DNA of 64,000 bases from Arthrobacter globiformis (GTDB lineage Bacteria > Actinomycetota > Actinomycetes > Actinomycetales > Micrococcaceae): the NCBI RefSeq assembly GCF_030815865.1, contig NZ_JAUSXI010000001.1:3224001-3288000 (forward strand). Reading direction: 5' to 3'. The translations under genes and the position numbers were made by a program. The notes under the pieces are model-generated. The model was not told the origin of the DNA. It worked only from the letters and a program-made list of their open reading frames with translations, and made no database searches. This document shows, piece after piece, positions 28,212 to 39,618 of this stretch (position 1 is its first letter; the number at the start of each line of letters is the position of its first letter).

Positions 28212-29929
28212 TGCGCGGTGTCCTTCTGATCGGCGTTACCGAGCACGCTTGCTGCAGGTGCCGGCGACTCAACGGTGTGTGACTGGGAGAGCTCAGGGTG
28301 GTGCAGGTCCAGCGCCGGACGCTCCGAGCGGATGCGCGGCAGGGACGTGAAGTTGTGCCGCGGCGGCGGGCAGGACGTGGCCCACTCCAGCGAGGCACCG
28401 AAGCCCCAGGGATCGTCGACCTGAACCTTTTCGGCGCTGCGTGCGGTGATGTACACGTTCCAGAAGAACGGGATCAGGGACGCACCCAGAACGAACGAGG
28501 CAATGGTGGAGAACTGGTTCATCCAGGTGAAGTTGTCCTCCACCAGGTAGTCGGCGTAGCGGCGGGGCATGCCCTCAACGCCGAGCCAGTGCTGGATCAG
28601 GAAGGTGCCGTGGAAGCCCAGGAACAGGAGCCAGAAGTGGATCTTGCCGAGGCGTTCGTTGAGCATCTTGCCCGTCCACTTCGGCCACCAGAAGTAGAAG
28701 CCGGCGAACATCGCGAACACCACGGTGCCGAAGACCACGTAGTGGAAGTGTGCCACCACGAAGTAGGAGTCGGAGACATGGAAGTCCAGCGGCGGAGAGG
28801 CCAGGATGATGCCGGTCAGGCCGCCGAAGAGGAACGTGATGAGGAAGCCGATGCTCCACAGCATGGGGGTCTCAAAGGTGATGGAACCGCGCCACATGGT
28901 GCCGATCCAGTTGAAGAACTTCACGCCGGTCGGCACCGCGATCAGCATGGTCATGAAGGAGAAGAACGGCAGCAGCACGGAGCCGGTGACGTACATGTGG
29001 TGCGCCCACACGGTCACGGACAGGGCCGCGATGGCAATGGTCGCGTAGACCAGGCCCTTGTAGCCGAAGATCGGCTTGCGGCTGAAGACCGGGAAGATCT
29101 CAGACACGATGCCGAAGAACGGCAGGGCGATGATGTACACCTCGGGGTGGCCGAAGAACCAGAACAGGTGCTGCCACAGAACGGCGCCGCCGTTCTCCGG
29201 GTCGAAGATGTGGGCACCGAAGCGGCGGTCCGCACCGAGGGCGAAGAGTGCTGCGGCCAGCGGCGGGAACGCCATCAGGACCAGGATGGCCGTGACGAGG
29301 GTGTTCCAGGTGAAGATCGGCATGCGCCACATGGTCATGCCGGGGGCACGCATGCAGATGATGGTGGTGATGAAGTTGACCGCACCCAGAATGGTGCCGA
29401 AGCCGGACAGTGCCAGGCCGAAGACCCAAAGGTCACCGCCGACGCCGGGGCTGAAGGTGGTGTTGGAGAGCGGTGCGTAGGCGAACCAGCCGAAGGACGC
29501 AGCACCCTGCGGGGTGATGAAACCGGAAACGGCGATGGTGGAGCCGAACAGGAAGAACCAGAAGGCCAGCGCATTCAGTCGCGGGAAGGCGACGTCGGGC
29601 GCACCGATCTGGAGGGGCATGATCACGTTCGCAAAGCCGGCAAAGAGCGGGGTGGCGAACATGAGCAGCATGACCGTGCCGTGCATGGTGAACAGCTGGT
29701 TGTACTGTTCCTTGGTCTGCAGGATCTGCATGCCGGGTTCGAAGAGCTCGGCGCGGATGAGCAGTGCCATCACTCCGCCGAAGCAGAAGAACACGAAGGA
29801 CGCGATCAGGTACATGTACCCGATGGTCTTGTGGTCCGTGGAGGTGATCCAGTTGACGACGATGCGCCCCTTGGATTTGGGAACTACGGGAGCCTCAAGG
29901 ATCCCGGGGGTCTGGGTGTAAGTAGCCAC
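28208..29929 (-). CDS. ctaD: Cytochrome c oxidase subunit I
   Basis: This 573-residue protein has 12 predicted helices. Key elements are the low-spin heme His region [10 protein letters not shown], the CuB/Tyr loop [15 protein letters not shown], the CuB His pair WAHHMY and the heme a/a3 ligands near [11 protein letters not shown]. It is the catalytic proton-pumping subunit of the aa3 oxidase. It lies 10 bp downstream of ctaC and is coupled to ctaF. Confidence 0.97.
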   Translation of the reverse strand: MATYTQTPGILEAPVVPKSKGRIVVNWITSTDHKTIGYMYLIASFVFFCFGGVMALLIRAELFEPGMQILQTKEQYNQLFTMHGTVMLLMFATPLFAGFANVIMPLQIGAPDVAFPRLNALAFWFFLFGSTIAVSGFITPQGAASFGWFAYAPLSNTTFSPGVGGDLWVFGLALSGFGTILGAVNFITTIICMRAPGMTMWRMPIFTWNTLVTAILVLMAFPPLAAALFALGADRRFGAHIFDPENGGAVLWQHLFWFFGHPEVYIIALPFFGIVSEIFPVFSRKPIFGYKGLVYATIAIAALSVTVWAHHMYVTGSVLLPFFSFMTMLIAVPTGVKFFNWIGTMWRGSITFETPMLWSIGFLITFLFGGLTGIILASPPLDFHVSDSYFVVAHFHYVVFGTVVFAMFAGFYFWWPKWTGKMLNERLGKIHFWLLFLGFHGTFLIQHWLGVEGMPRRYADYLVEDNFTWMNQFSTIASFVLGASLIPFFWNVYITARSAEKVQVDDPWGFGASLEWATSCPPPRHNFTSLPRIRSERPALDLHHPELSQSHTVESPAPAASVLGNADQKDTAQ

Positions 29930-29939
29930 TTCGCTTCCC

Positions 29940-30812
29940 TTACTTCGTAACGTTCAGGTTCGGGTTGCGGTCATACTCTTCGCCGAGCAGGCCCGTGTTG
30001 CCGTCCTGGCGCAGCTGGTTCATGTGAGCCTGGAATTCGGACTCGGAAACAACCTTGACGCGGAACAGCATTTCGGAGTGGTACTCACCGCAGAGCTCGG
30101 CGCACTTGCCGTCGTAGGTGCCCTCTTTGGTGGGGGTGAACCGGATGTAGTTGGTCTTACCCGGGATCATGTCCCTCTTCTGCAGGAATGCAGGAACCCA
30201 GAAGGAGTGGATGACGTCGCGCGAGTTCAGTTCCAGGTCAACGGACTTGTTGACGGGCAGGTACAGCGTGGGGAGCTTCTCCTTGTCCACTTCCTCACCC
30301 GTCAGGTGCGCCTGGACGCCGGCTTCGTGGACGTCCTCGGTGATGACGTCGCCCTTTTTGTAGTTGAAGTCCCATGCCCACTGCTTGCCGCGGACGTCCA
30401 CTACGACGTCGGCCGGCTGCGAGCGGTCATCGATCGCCTGCTGGTCACGATCGGTGAAGTAGAAAAACACCAGGACCATGAAGAGCGGGATCGTCAGGTA
30501 GAAGACCTCAAGGGGCAGGTTGAAGCTGGTCTGCCGCGGGAAACCCACGGTGCCCTTGCGGCGGCGGTAGGCCACGAGGCACCAGACGATCAGGCCCCAC
30601 GTGATGATGCCCACCACGAGGGCGGCAATCCATGAGTTGACCCAGAGGTCCATGATGCGGTCAGTGTGATTGGTGGTGCCACGCTCGGTGGGCAGCCACC
30701 CCTTCTCTACCTCTGGCGAACATCCAGTCAAAACCAACGCGCCGGCAGTTGCCAAGCCAGTGATCGTAGTGATCGTTTTGCGTCGGCTGCCGGTTCGGTT
30801 CTGCGAACTCAC
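29940..30812 (-). CDS. ctaC: Cytochrome c oxidase subunit II
   Basis: This 290-residue protein starts at GTG. It has a lipoprotein signal with lipobox LTGC (Cys31), two membrane helices and a cupredoxin domain with the CuA motif [12 protein letters not shown] near residue 240. Membrane-anchored at the outer face, it receives electrons from QcrC. First gene of ctaC-ctaD-ctaF. Confidence 0.96.
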   Translation of the reverse strand: MSSQNRTGSRRKTITTITGLATAGALVLTGCSPEVEKGWLPTERGTTNHTDRIMDLWVNSWIAALVVGIITWGLIVWCLVAYRRRKGTVGFPRQTSFNLPLEVFYLTIPLFMVLVFFYFTDRDQQAIDDRSQPADVVVDVRGKQWAWDFNYKKGDVITEDVHEAGVQAHLTGEEVDKEKLPTLYLPVNKSVDLELNSRDVIHSFWVPAFLQKRDMIPGKTNYIRFTPTKEGTYDGKCAELCGEYHSEMLFRVKVVSESEFQAHMNQLRQDGNTGLLGEEYDRNPNLNVTK

Positions 30813-30940
30813 AGACGGCCCTTCCTACTTGTTGCTGTTGCCAGGGCGGCAAAAAGCTTCCCGGGCACACTAAAAGTTTTACTACTCGGTGTAGAGCTTA
30901 CCGCTCCCCGCAGGTTTTCGCCCACATGTCCCCACCGTGT

Positions 30941-30968
30941 GGCGGCGCCGGTTTTCACCGGCGCCGCC
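30941..30968 (-). terminator. Hairpin downstream of erpA
   Basis: A perfect 12-bp stem GGCGGCGCCGGT with TTTC loop lies 28 bp after the erpA stop. It lacks a T-tract. It separates erpA from the ctaCDF operon. Confidence 0.6.
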
Positions 30969-30996
30969 AAGAGGTTTAGGAAGGGCCACTGACCCT

Positions 30997-31386
30997 TTAG
31001 TGGAACGAATCACCGCAGGCGCATGAGCCGCCCGCATTCGGGTTGTCGATGGTGAAGCCCTGCTTTGAGATGGTGTCTTCAAAGTCGATGCTGGCACCGC
31101 TGAGGTACGGCACGCTCATCTTGTCGACGACGACCTCGACACCGTCGTAGTCGCGTACCGCGTCACCTTCGAGGAGGCGCTCGTCGAAGTACAGCTGGTA
31201 GATGAGGCCGGAGCAGCCGCCCGGCTGCACGGCCACGCGGAGGCGAAGATCGGTCCGGCCTTCCTGCTCCAGGAGGCTGCGGACCTTGCCTGCTGCAACG
31301 TCCGTCAGCTGAACCTCGTGGCTCGCCAGTTCGTCACTGGCAGTGCCGGTGGATTCGGTGCTGTTTTCATTGGTCGTAGTGCTCAT
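30997..31386 (-). CDS. erpA: Iron-sulfur cluster insertion protein (A-type carrier)
   Basis: This 129-residue protein has an HesB/IscA domain with all three cluster-ligand cysteines: Cys58 in PGGCSGL, and Cys122 and Cys124 in SCACGDSFH. A 20-residue polar N-terminal tail is typical of actinobacteria. It delivers Fe-S clusters to apo-proteins. Its neighbourhood, upstream of cytochrome genes, is conserved in the group. Confidence 0.92.
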   Translation of the reverse strand: MSTTTNENSTESTGTASDELASHEVQLTDVAAGKVRSLLEQEGRTDLRLRVAVQPGGCSGLIYQLYFDERLLEGDAVRDYDGVEVVVDKMSVPYLSGASIDFEDTISKQGFTIDNPNAGGSCACGDSFH

Positions 31387-31545
31387 TGGCCTACCTTACT
31401 AACGGCGGTTGTGGCTGCCCCGCTTGCACGGTGCCTGCCCCTACGGAAACAGTACGGGCTATAGCTACATGCTACGTCGATCCGGCGCGGAGCTCTAACT
31501 TCAGGCGTAACCGTCAAAGTCCCTGCGTTGTTCCCTGCCAGCCGC

Positions 31546-32982
31546 TTAGCCGAGGCCTTCCGCGTTCAGCCGCGCCAGAAGCAGGGCCTCGGCGACCACC
31601 GCGTTGCGGAAGTCCCCAAGGTGCAATGACTCGTTGGCTGAATGGGCTCGCGAATCAGGGTCCTCCACGCCCGTCACCAGGATCTGGACCTCGGGGTACA
31701 GCTCGGTCAGGTCACTGATGAACGGTATCGAACCGCCGATCCCCATTTCCACGGCCGGAACGCCCCAGGCTTCGCCGAGCGCCCACATAGCGAGGCCGGC
31801 AGCCGACGAACCTGTGTCCGTCTGGAAGGCGTTGCCGCTCTCCCCCGGCGTGAAGGTCACCCTGGCGCCGAACGGTGCGTGGGTTTCCACGTGCCGGCGC
31901 ACGGCTTCCATGGCTTCCGCCGGGTCCTGTCCGGGGGCCAGCCGCAGGCTGAACTTGGCCCGGGCGCGGGGCAGCAGGGTGTTGGAGGCAACGCTGACGG
32001 CCGGCGCGTCGAAGCCGATGATCGACAGGGCCGGCTTGGTCCACAGCCGGGACGCGATGGTTCCCGTGCCGGCCAGCTGGACGCCGTCGAGCACTGAAGC
32101 GTCCGCCCGATACTCCTCTTCGGTCAAATCCACGCCGGTTTCATTCCGGCTCACCAGACCCTTAATGGCCACGCTTCCCTGGTCGTCGTGCAGCGTCGCG
32201 ATGAGGCGTGAGAGCAGCGTAGGGGCGTCCAGCACGGCACCGCCAAACATTCCCGAATGCACGGCATGGTCAAGGACCTGCACCTCGATGGTTCCGTCGA
32301 CCAGCCCGCGCAGGCTCGTGGTGAGCGCCGGCACGCCCACCTTCCAGTTGCTGGAGTCGGCCACCACAATGACGTCGGCACGGAGCAGTTCGCGGTGGGC
32401 TTCCAGGAACGTCCTGAAGGTCGGCGAACCGGCTTCTTCCTCCCCCTCGAAGAACAGCGTCACGCCAAGCCCGAATTCATCGCCGAGCACGCGGGTCACG
32501 GCGCCGTAGGCGGCGACGTGGGCCATGATCCCGGCCTTGTCGTCGGCCGCGCCACGCCCGTAGAGGCGCCCGTTGCGTTCGACGGCGGTAAACGGCTCGG
32601 ACGCCCACAGTGCCGGATCACCGGGCGGCTGGACGTCGTGGTGGGCGTAGAGAAGAATGGTCGGCTGGCCGGGCGCGGCCTCGCGGCGTGCCACCACGGC
32701 AGGCCCGCCGGGGGTACCGTCCGCCTTGTCGCACCGCAGGATCCGGACGTCTTCAATGCCCGCCGCGCGCACCAGGTCGGCGACGGCCTCGGCACTGGCG
32801 TCCAGCGGGGCGGGGTCAAAGCTGGGCCAGGCGATGCCGGGGATGGCCACCAGGTCCTTCAGCTGTGCAACGGTGGCGTCGAAGTCCGCCTCAACGGCGG
32901 CCCGCAGGGCGTCGGTGTCGACGCCGGCCACGGAGTCGCCGTACTCTTGCGGGGTCGCCGCGGGGTATGAAGTCATGGCCAA
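31546..32982 (-). CDS. M20 family dipeptidase
   Basis: This 478-residue zinc peptidase has the metal motifs LLYAHHDVQPPGD, GRGAADDKAG and EGEEEAGS. A dimerisation domain is inserted at about residues 215-370. The layout matches cytosolic dipeptidases of the CNDP/DapE-like M20 group. No signal peptide. The substrate is probably small peptides. It is divergent from the DUF3043 gene. Confidence 0.9.
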   Translation of the reverse strand: MAMTSYPAATPQEYGDSVAGVDTDALRAAVEADFDATVAQLKDLVAIPGIAWPSFDPAPLDASAEAVADLVRAAGIEDVRILRCDKADGTPGGPAVVARREAAPGQPTILLYAHHDVQPPGDPALWASEPFTAVERNGRLYGRGAADDKAGIMAHVAAYGAVTRVLGDEFGLGVTLFFEGEEEAGSPTFRTFLEAHRELLRADVIVVADSSNWKVGVPALTTSLRGLVDGTIEVQVLDHAVHSGMFGGAVLDAPTLLSRLIATLHDDQGSVAIKGLVSRNETGVDLTEEEYRADASVLDGVQLAGTGTIASRLWTKPALSIIGFDAPAVSVASNTLLPRARAKFSLRLAPGQDPAEAMEAVRRHVETHAPFGARVTFTPGESGNAFQTDTGSSAAGLAMWALGEAWGVPAVEMGIGGSIPFISDLTELYPEVQILVTGVEDPDSRAHSANESLHLGDFRNAVVAEALLLARLNAEGLG

Positions 32983-33105
32983 ACACTACCCGTGTCACAC
33001 ACCACAACAAACATCGCCGCCAGCGGGCGCCGGAGGCCACGGCATAGCGTTCCGGGGGCAGCCGGGCAGGACCGGGGGCACAGCCCGCCAAGGTATTCTG
33101 TTGTG

Positions 33106-33696
33106 GTGTTCGGACGTAAAAAGGAAGCGCCAGCGGCGCAGGATGTAGTTGACCAGCAGGCTGCCGAGGCAGCCGCACTAGCGGGCAAAGGCGCGCCCAC
33201 GCCCAAGCGCAAAGCACAGGAAGCGGCCCGCAAGCGCCCCCTCGTGCCGGAGGACCGGAAGGCCTCCAAGGAAGCGGAGCGTGCTGCCGCCCAGGAGCAG
33301 CGCCTGAAGGTGCGCCAGGCACTGGATACCGGCGACGAGAGGTTCCTGCCGATCCGCGACAAGGGCCCGCAGAAGCGGTATGCCCGGGATTACGTGGACG
33401 CCCGCTTCAGCCTGGGCGAGTACCTCATGTTCGGCGCCCTGGTGTTCGTCATCATCTCCCTCGTCGTGCCGTCCAACAGCGACATGATGATTTATGTGCT
33501 GGGCGGCTTCTGGGTAATGTTCCTGGCAGTATTCGTGGACGTGTTCATCCTGTCCCGCAAGCTCCGCAAGCGCCTCGCCGAAAAGTTCGGCGTAGTTGAG
33601 CGCGGCACCGTCTGGTACGGCTCCATGCGTTCGCTGCAGTTCCGGAAGCTTCGCCTGCCCAAGCCCCTGGTCCGCCGCGGGCAGTACCCGTCCTGA
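33106..33696 (+). CDS. DUF3043 family membrane protein
   Basis: This 196-residue protein begins MFGRKK. A long charged, Ala-rich region to about residue 100 is followed by two hydrophobic helices (YLMFGALVFVIISLVV and YVLGGFWVMFLAVFVDVFIL) and a basic tail. This is the DUF3043 layout. Function unknown. A TATTCT box ends 6 bp before the GTG at 33106, with another GTG at 33103, suggesting a leaderless message. Confidence 0.85.
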   Translation: MFGRKKEAPAAQDVVDQQAAEAAALAGKGAPTPKRKAQEAARKRPLVPEDRKASKEAERAAAQEQRLKVRQALDTGDERFLPIRDKGPQKRYARDYVDARFSLGEYLMFGALVFVIISLVVPSNSDMMIYVLGGFWVMFLAVFVDVFILSRKLRKRLAEKFGVVERGTVWYGSMRSLQFRKLRLPKPLVRRGQYPS

Positions 33697-33748
33697 TTCC
33701 TCGTTTTCCTCCTGCGGCACTGGCCGCCAGAGGGCGGTCCCGGACCTA

Positions 33749-33791
33749 AAACACAGCAGCCCGGCGGTGATACCGCCGGGCTGCTGTGTTT
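33749..33791. terminator. Bidirectional terminator between DUF3043 gene and pyrD
   Basis: A perfect 20-bp stem (33749-33768 with 33772-33791) with a 3-base loop and flanking A/T runs lies in the convergent gap. Confidence 0.9.
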
Positions 33792-33805
33792 AACGTGCGT
33801 GCGAA

Positions 33806-34870
33806 CTAGCGGTTCCTGGCCAGTTCCCTGTTGATCCGGGCAGCCCAGAACGGCCCCTCATACAGGAAGGCGGTGTAGCCCTGGACCAGGGTGGCGCCTG
33901 CGTCCAGCCGGTCCTGGACGTCCGTGGCGGTCTCCACGCCGCCCACGGAAATCAGCGCCAGCCGGTCCTGGGTGACCGACTTCAGCCGGCGCAGCACCTC
34001 CAGCGAACGGCTTTTCAGCGGAGCACCGGACAGACCGCCGGCACCGCAGGCCTCCACCTTGTCCGCTGCAGAATCGAGCCCATCCCGGCTGATGGTGGTG
34101 TTCGTGGCAATGATGCCGTCCAGGCCCAGGTCCATCGCCAGCCGGGCGACGTCGTCGATGTCCTCGTCGGTGAGGTCAGGGGCGATCTTGACCAACAGCG
34201 GGACATGCCGGCCTGCGGACTTGTCCGCCTCCTCCCCCACTGCCTTCAGCAGCGGCCGGAGCGTCTCCACGTTCTGCAGAAGCCGGAGCCCCGGCGTGTT
34301 CGGCGAGCTGACGTTCACCACGAGGTAGTCCGCCGCCGGGGCGAGGCCGCGGGCACTGATGAGGTAGTCCTCCACAGCGTCCTCGAGCTCCACGATCTTG
34401 GTCTTGCCGATGTTGACGCCGATCACGGGCCGCACCTTGGCATGGCGCCGTTGCAGCGCAGCCCGGGCGGACTTCAGCCGCGGAGCTACGGCAGAGGCCC
34501 CGTCGTTGTTGAATCCCATCCGGTTGATGACGGCCCGGTCCTCAATCAGCCGGAACAGCCGCGGCTGTTCGTTGCCGGGCTGGGCCTGGCCGGTAATGGT
34601 ACCCACCTCGACGTGGCCGAATCCAAGCTCCGTCAGGGCCTCGATTCCGTGGCCCTCCTTGTCGAAGCCGGCGGCCAGTCCGAACGGCGACGGAAAGGTC
34701 AGGCCGAGCGCGTTCGTCTGCAGGGATGCCGGCGGTGCCGTAAACCGTTCCAGCAACCGTCCCGCTCCCACGGAATGGACCAGCCGGATTCCCTTGAAAC
34801 CGATCTTGTGGGCGCGTTCGGCGTCCATCCATGAAAAGGCCAGCCTGAAAAATGTGGGGTATACGCGCAT
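33806..34870 (-). CDS. pyrD: Dihydroorotate dehydrogenase (quinone), class 2
   Basis: This 354-residue flavoprotein has an N-terminal membrane-associating helix region (FRLAFSWMDAERAHK). Next come FGLAAGFDKEG, the catalytic-Ser loop VVNVSSPNTPGLR, NTTISRDGL and the FMN phosphate site ISVGGVETATD. It oxidises dihydroorotate with quinone reduction at the membrane. I chose the ATG at 34870 (MRVYPTFFRL). A longer frame opens at 34918, but the extra residues are not conserved in character. No other pyr genes nearby. Confidence 0.93.
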   Translation of the reverse strand: MRVYPTFFRLAFSWMDAERAHKIGFKGIRLVHSVGAGRLLERFTAPPASLQTNALGLTFPSPFGLAAGFDKEGHGIEALTELGFGHVEVGTITGQAQPGNEQPRLFRLIEDRAVINRMGFNNDGASAVAPRLKSARAALQRRHAKVRPVIGVNIGKTKIVELEDAVEDYLISARGLAPAADYLVVNVSSPNTPGLRLLQNVETLRPLLKAVGEEADKSAGRHVPLLVKIAPDLTDEDIDDVARLAMDLGLDGIIATNTTISRDGLDSAADKVEACGAGGLSGAPLKSRSLEVLRRLKSVTQDRLALISVGGVETATDVQDRLDAGATLVQGYTAFLYEGPFWAARINRELARNR

Positions 34871-34956
34871 GCCTCTAGTTTTCCGTCTTCGGCGGTACAG
34901 ACCAAACCGGGCTGACACACCACCCGGGCCGGGACTGCAAAGCCTACGCTGGTGCC

Positions 34957-35933
34957 ATGGAGTGGCAGAGCGACATCCTGGGGCCGGGCTTCGAGTCCTG
35001 CGCCTTCGAAGCCGCGGGCGGGGACGGCGTCCGCCGCCGGGCCACCCTGGTCCGGTTCGCTTCGCTCCACCGGACGCCCCGGACGTCCGTAGCGCCGGAC
35101 CGCGCCGGGCAGTGCTCTTCCTGCATGGCTGGAGCGACTACTTCTTCAACATAGAGCTGGCGCGGTTCTGGGACGCGCACGGCTTCGAATTCTTTGCCCT
35201 GGATATGCACAACCACGGCCGCAGCCTTCAGCCGGGCACCCATGGCGGCTACGTCGCAGATCTGGGACACTACGACGCCGAGATCGGCACCGCGGCCGGC
35301 ATGATCACCGAGTCCGGAGGTGCAGGACCCGTGCGGCTCGCGCTCATGGGCCATTCCACCGGCGGCCTCGTGGCAGCCCTGTGGGCCAGCCGCAACCCCG
35401 GCGCCGTTTCCCAGCTGGTCCTGAACAGTCCCTGGCTCGAAATGCACGGCAGCGCCCTGGTCCGCCGTGCGGCCTGGACCATGGTGGAGCCAATCGCCCG
35501 CCTGCGGCCGGAGGCGGTGCTCAGGCTGCCGGAGCGCGGCTTCTACTGGCGGAGCATCAGCAGTTCCGCCGAAGGCGAATGGACTCTGGACGCTGCCTAC
35601 CGGCCGCCACTGGCCTTTCCGGTGCGCGCGGCCTGGCTCAGTGCCATCCTGGCCGGGCAGGCCAAGGTTGCGCGCGGCCTCGGCATCGGCGTTCCCGTTC
35701 TGGTCCTGCTGTCGGCGGCGAGCGAGAACGGGATGGTGTGGAACGAGGAAATGCGCCGCACGGACGCGGTGCTGGACGTCAACACTATTGCCGCCCGTGC
35801 CATGTCGCTAGGCCGGAGCGTCACCGTGGAGCGCATCGACGGGGCCCTTCACGACGTGTTCCTTTCCCGCGCCGACGTGCGGGCCGACGCCTACCGGCGC
35901 CTGGCCAAATGGATCAGGGGCTACGCCGCCTGA
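34957..35933 (+). pseudogene. Alpha/beta hydrolase, frameshifted by a 5-bp tandem duplication
   Basis: From the ATG at 34957 the frame reads MEWQSDILGPGFESC up to ATLVRFA. It then leaves the frame that holds the rest of the enzyme: AVLFLHGWSDYFFN, the nucleophile elbow GHSTGG and a catalytic His in DGALHDVF. At 35056-35065 TTCGC is duplicated in tandem. Removing one copy joins the frames as VRFAPPDAPD and gives 323 residues. This resembles the serine aminopeptidase/lysophospholipase (Hydrolase_4) group. The downstream frame has no sensible start of its own. The gene is therefore probably inactive unless translation slips. Confidence 0.8.
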
Positions 35934-35980
35934 TCCAGGGACAGGGGGTCCAGGAACGCGACTTCCAACACCGGCGGAAC

Positions 35981-36802
35981 CTAGAGGGCCTGGGCGGCGT
36001 CCACTGCCCCGCCGTACCGGCGGTCCCGCTGGGCGTAGATTTCCACGGCATCCCAGAGGGTCCGGCGGTCGACGTCGGGCCACAGGGTGTCCAGGAAGAC
36101 GAACTCCGCATACGCCGACTGCCACAGCATGAAGTTGGAGAGGCGCTGTTCACCGGAACTGCGGAGGAAGAGGTCGACGTCGGGAAGGTCCGGCTCGTCG
36201 AGGTACTTTTGGATCGTCTTCTCGGTGATGGCCCCGGGCTTGAGCCTGCCGTCGGCCACGTCCCGGGCAATGGCGGACACCGCGTCCGCGATTTCCGCCC
36301 TGCCTCCGTAGTTCACGCACATGGTCAGCGTGCAGGTGCTGTTTCCAGCGGTGTACGCCTCCGCCTCCTCGAGTTCGCGGATCACTGAGCCCCAAAGGCG
36401 GGGTCGCCTGCCGGACCAGCGGATCCGCACGCCCCACTCGTCCAGCTGGTTGCGCTGCCTGCGCAGCACCTCCTTGTTGAACCCCATCAGGAAGCGGACT
36501 TCCTCGGGAGACCGGCGCCAGTTCTCCGTGGAGAAGGCGTACACGCTGACGTACTCGATGCCGAGTTCAATGGCACCGGCCACGACGTCCAGCAGTGCGG
36601 GCTCCCCCGCCTTGTGGCCCTCGATGCGCGGCAGGCCGCGCTGGTTGGCCCACCTGCCGTTGCCGTCCATCACGATGGCCACGTGCCGCGGCACGAATTC
36701 GGCCGGGATCGACGGCGGAACCGCCCCCGTGTGGTGCGGGTACGGGGCCACCACCGGAGCGGTGCGGCGCCGGGCAGGACTGGTCTTCTTTCCCAAGGAC
36801 AC
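35981..36802 (-). CDS. uppS: Isoprenyl (undecaprenyl/decaprenyl) diphosphate synthase
   Basis: This 273-residue cis-prenyltransferase has the catalytic Asp46 in [12 protein letters not shown], then [16 protein letters not shown] and the C-terminal [24 protein letters not shown]. It makes the long-chain cis-polyprenyl diphosphate carrier for cell-wall synthesis. The GTG at 36802 begins 2 bp after the recO stop, so the two are coupled; a much longer open frame upstream is within recO. Confidence 0.93.
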   Translation of the reverse strand: MSLGKKTSPARRRTAPVVAPYPHHTGAVPPSIPAEFVPRHVAIVMDGNGRWANQRGLPRIEGHKAGEPALLDVVAGAIELGIEYVSVYAFSTENWRRSPEEVRFLMGFNKEVLRRQRNQLDEWGVRIRWSGRRPRLWGSVIRELEEAEAYTAGNSTCTLTMCVNYGGRAEIADAVSAIARDVADGRLKPGAITEKTIQKYLDEPDLPDVDLFLRSSGEQRLSNFMLWQSAYAEFVFLDTLWPDVDRRTLWDAVEIYAQRDRRYGGAVDAAQAL

Positions 36803-36804
36803 TG

Positions 36805-37554
36805 TTAGGTACGCTCCACATGTTTGAGGGATTTCAGGACACGCTCCAGGTGCCACTGCAGATAGCTTGCCACCAGACCCGCGGATTCCCGGCGGTGCAG
36901 CGGAAGTGAGGCATCCGCCGTCGGCCAGTCCCCGGTGAGCAGCGCACCCAGCAGGCAAACCGTTTCCGGCGCCGGCGCCGGTGACCCCGGCGGGCGGCAG
37001 TCGCCGCAGACCATGCCACCCAGCGGGGCGGAGAAGGCGGTGTGCGGTCCGGGCGCGCCGCAGCGCGCGCAGTCCGTGAAGCTGGGCGCCCAGCCGCCGG
37101 TTGAAAGGGCCCGCAGCAGGTAGGAATCCAGGATCAGCTCCGGCGCGTGGTCCCCGCGGCTCAGCGAGGCCAGCGCGCCGACCAGCAGGTTGTACTGGGC
37201 CGTCCCGGCTTCACCGTCGACGTCGGTCAGCTTTTCGGCGGTTTCGGTCATGGCCGCGGCCACCGTGTAACGGCCGTAGTCGGCGGCGATGTTGCCCCCG
37301 TACGCCCCTTTCGCGACGGCCTGCGTCACGATGTCGAGGGTCTTGCCGGACACGAGCTGCAGGTCTGCCACCATGAAGGGCTCCAGGCGGGCGCCGAAGC
37401 GGCTGGTGGTCCGCCGGATCCCCCTGGCCACCGCCCTGACCTGGCCGTGGTGCTTGGTCAGCAGGGTGATAATGCGGTCCGCCTCACCCAGCTTGTGGGT
37501 GCGCAACACCACGGCGTCGTCGCGGTAGCTGCGCGCTGCAAATGATTGGACCAC
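36805..37554 (-). CDS. recO: DNA repair protein RecO
   Basis: This protein of about 249 residues has an N-terminal OB fold ([27 protein letters not shown]). A helical C-terminal part holds the four-cysteine zinc site CARC ... CGDC. RecO loads RecA with RecF/RecR at gaps. I prefer the GTG at 37554 ([13 protein letters not shown]), as in related proteins, over the ATG at 37569. It heads the recO-uppS pair. Confidence 0.92.
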   Translation of the reverse strand: MVQSFAARSYRDDAVVLRTHKLGEADRIITLLTKHHGQVRAVARGIRRTTSRFGARLEPFMVADLQLVSGKTLDIVTQAVAKGAYGGNIAADYGRYTVAAAMTETAEKLTDVDGEAGTAQYNLLVGALASLSRGDHAPELILDSYLLRALSTGGWAPSFTDCARCGAPGPHTAFSAPLGGMVCGDCRPPGSPAPAPETVCLLGALLTGDWPTADASLPLHRRESAGLVASYLQWHLERVLKSLKHVERT

Positions 37555-37582
37555 GCTTAATCTTCCCATTGACTCCCGGAAC

Positions 37583-37618
37583 CAGCTGCGCCGCCGGTGT
37601 GTACCGGCGGCGCAGCTG
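37583..37618 (-). terminator. Hairpin after leuA
   Basis: A perfect 16-bp stem (CAGCTGCGCCGCCGGT and complement) with a 4-base loop lies 10 bp past the leuA stop. It has no T-tract, typical for this genome. It separates leuA from recO. Confidence 0.65.
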
Positions 37619-37627
37619 TCAGGAAGC

Positions 37628-39445
<1,818 letters not shown>

Positions 39446-39505
39446 CTAGATCGCGTCTGAGGCCTCGCCGCGGCAGCTAAGAAGAAGGAGCTCTGCACGC
39501 ACCAT
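39446..39505 (-). CDS. leuA leader peptide (leucine attenuator)
   Basis: A 19-codon frame encodes MVRAELLLLSCRGEASDAI, with four consecutive Leu codons (CTC CTT CTT CTT), and ends at TAG, 78 bp before the leuA ATG. This is the design of a leucine attenuation leader. A TACTGT -10-like box (39509-39514 on the reverse strand) sits directly upstream and there is no Shine-Dalgarno, so translation is probably leaderless, starting at ATG or the next GTG. Actinobacterial leuA genes often have such leaders. Pairing of the following GC-rich region was judged by eye only. Confidence 0.75.
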   Translation of the reverse strand: MVRAELLLLSCRGEASDAI

Positions 39506-39618
39506 TTCACAGTAACACGGGTGCGTAAGATGAAGGAGCAACACCTCCAGCAACGTCCACCATGCAGACGCTGCACCGGTGAGAGTGCCGGCCGCAGCCC
39601 GTCATCAAAGGAGCTCCT

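Noticed and set aside
28298..29950. 550-codon plus-strand frame over ctaD
   Set aside because: Rich in His, Glu and Gly, as expected for the reverse reading of a membrane protein. No start signal.
34398..34956. Upstream extension of the second alpha/beta hydrolase frame into pyrD
   Set aside because: The extension is antisense to pyrD and not hydrolase-like. The ATG at 34957 plus a 5-bp duplication explains the gene better.
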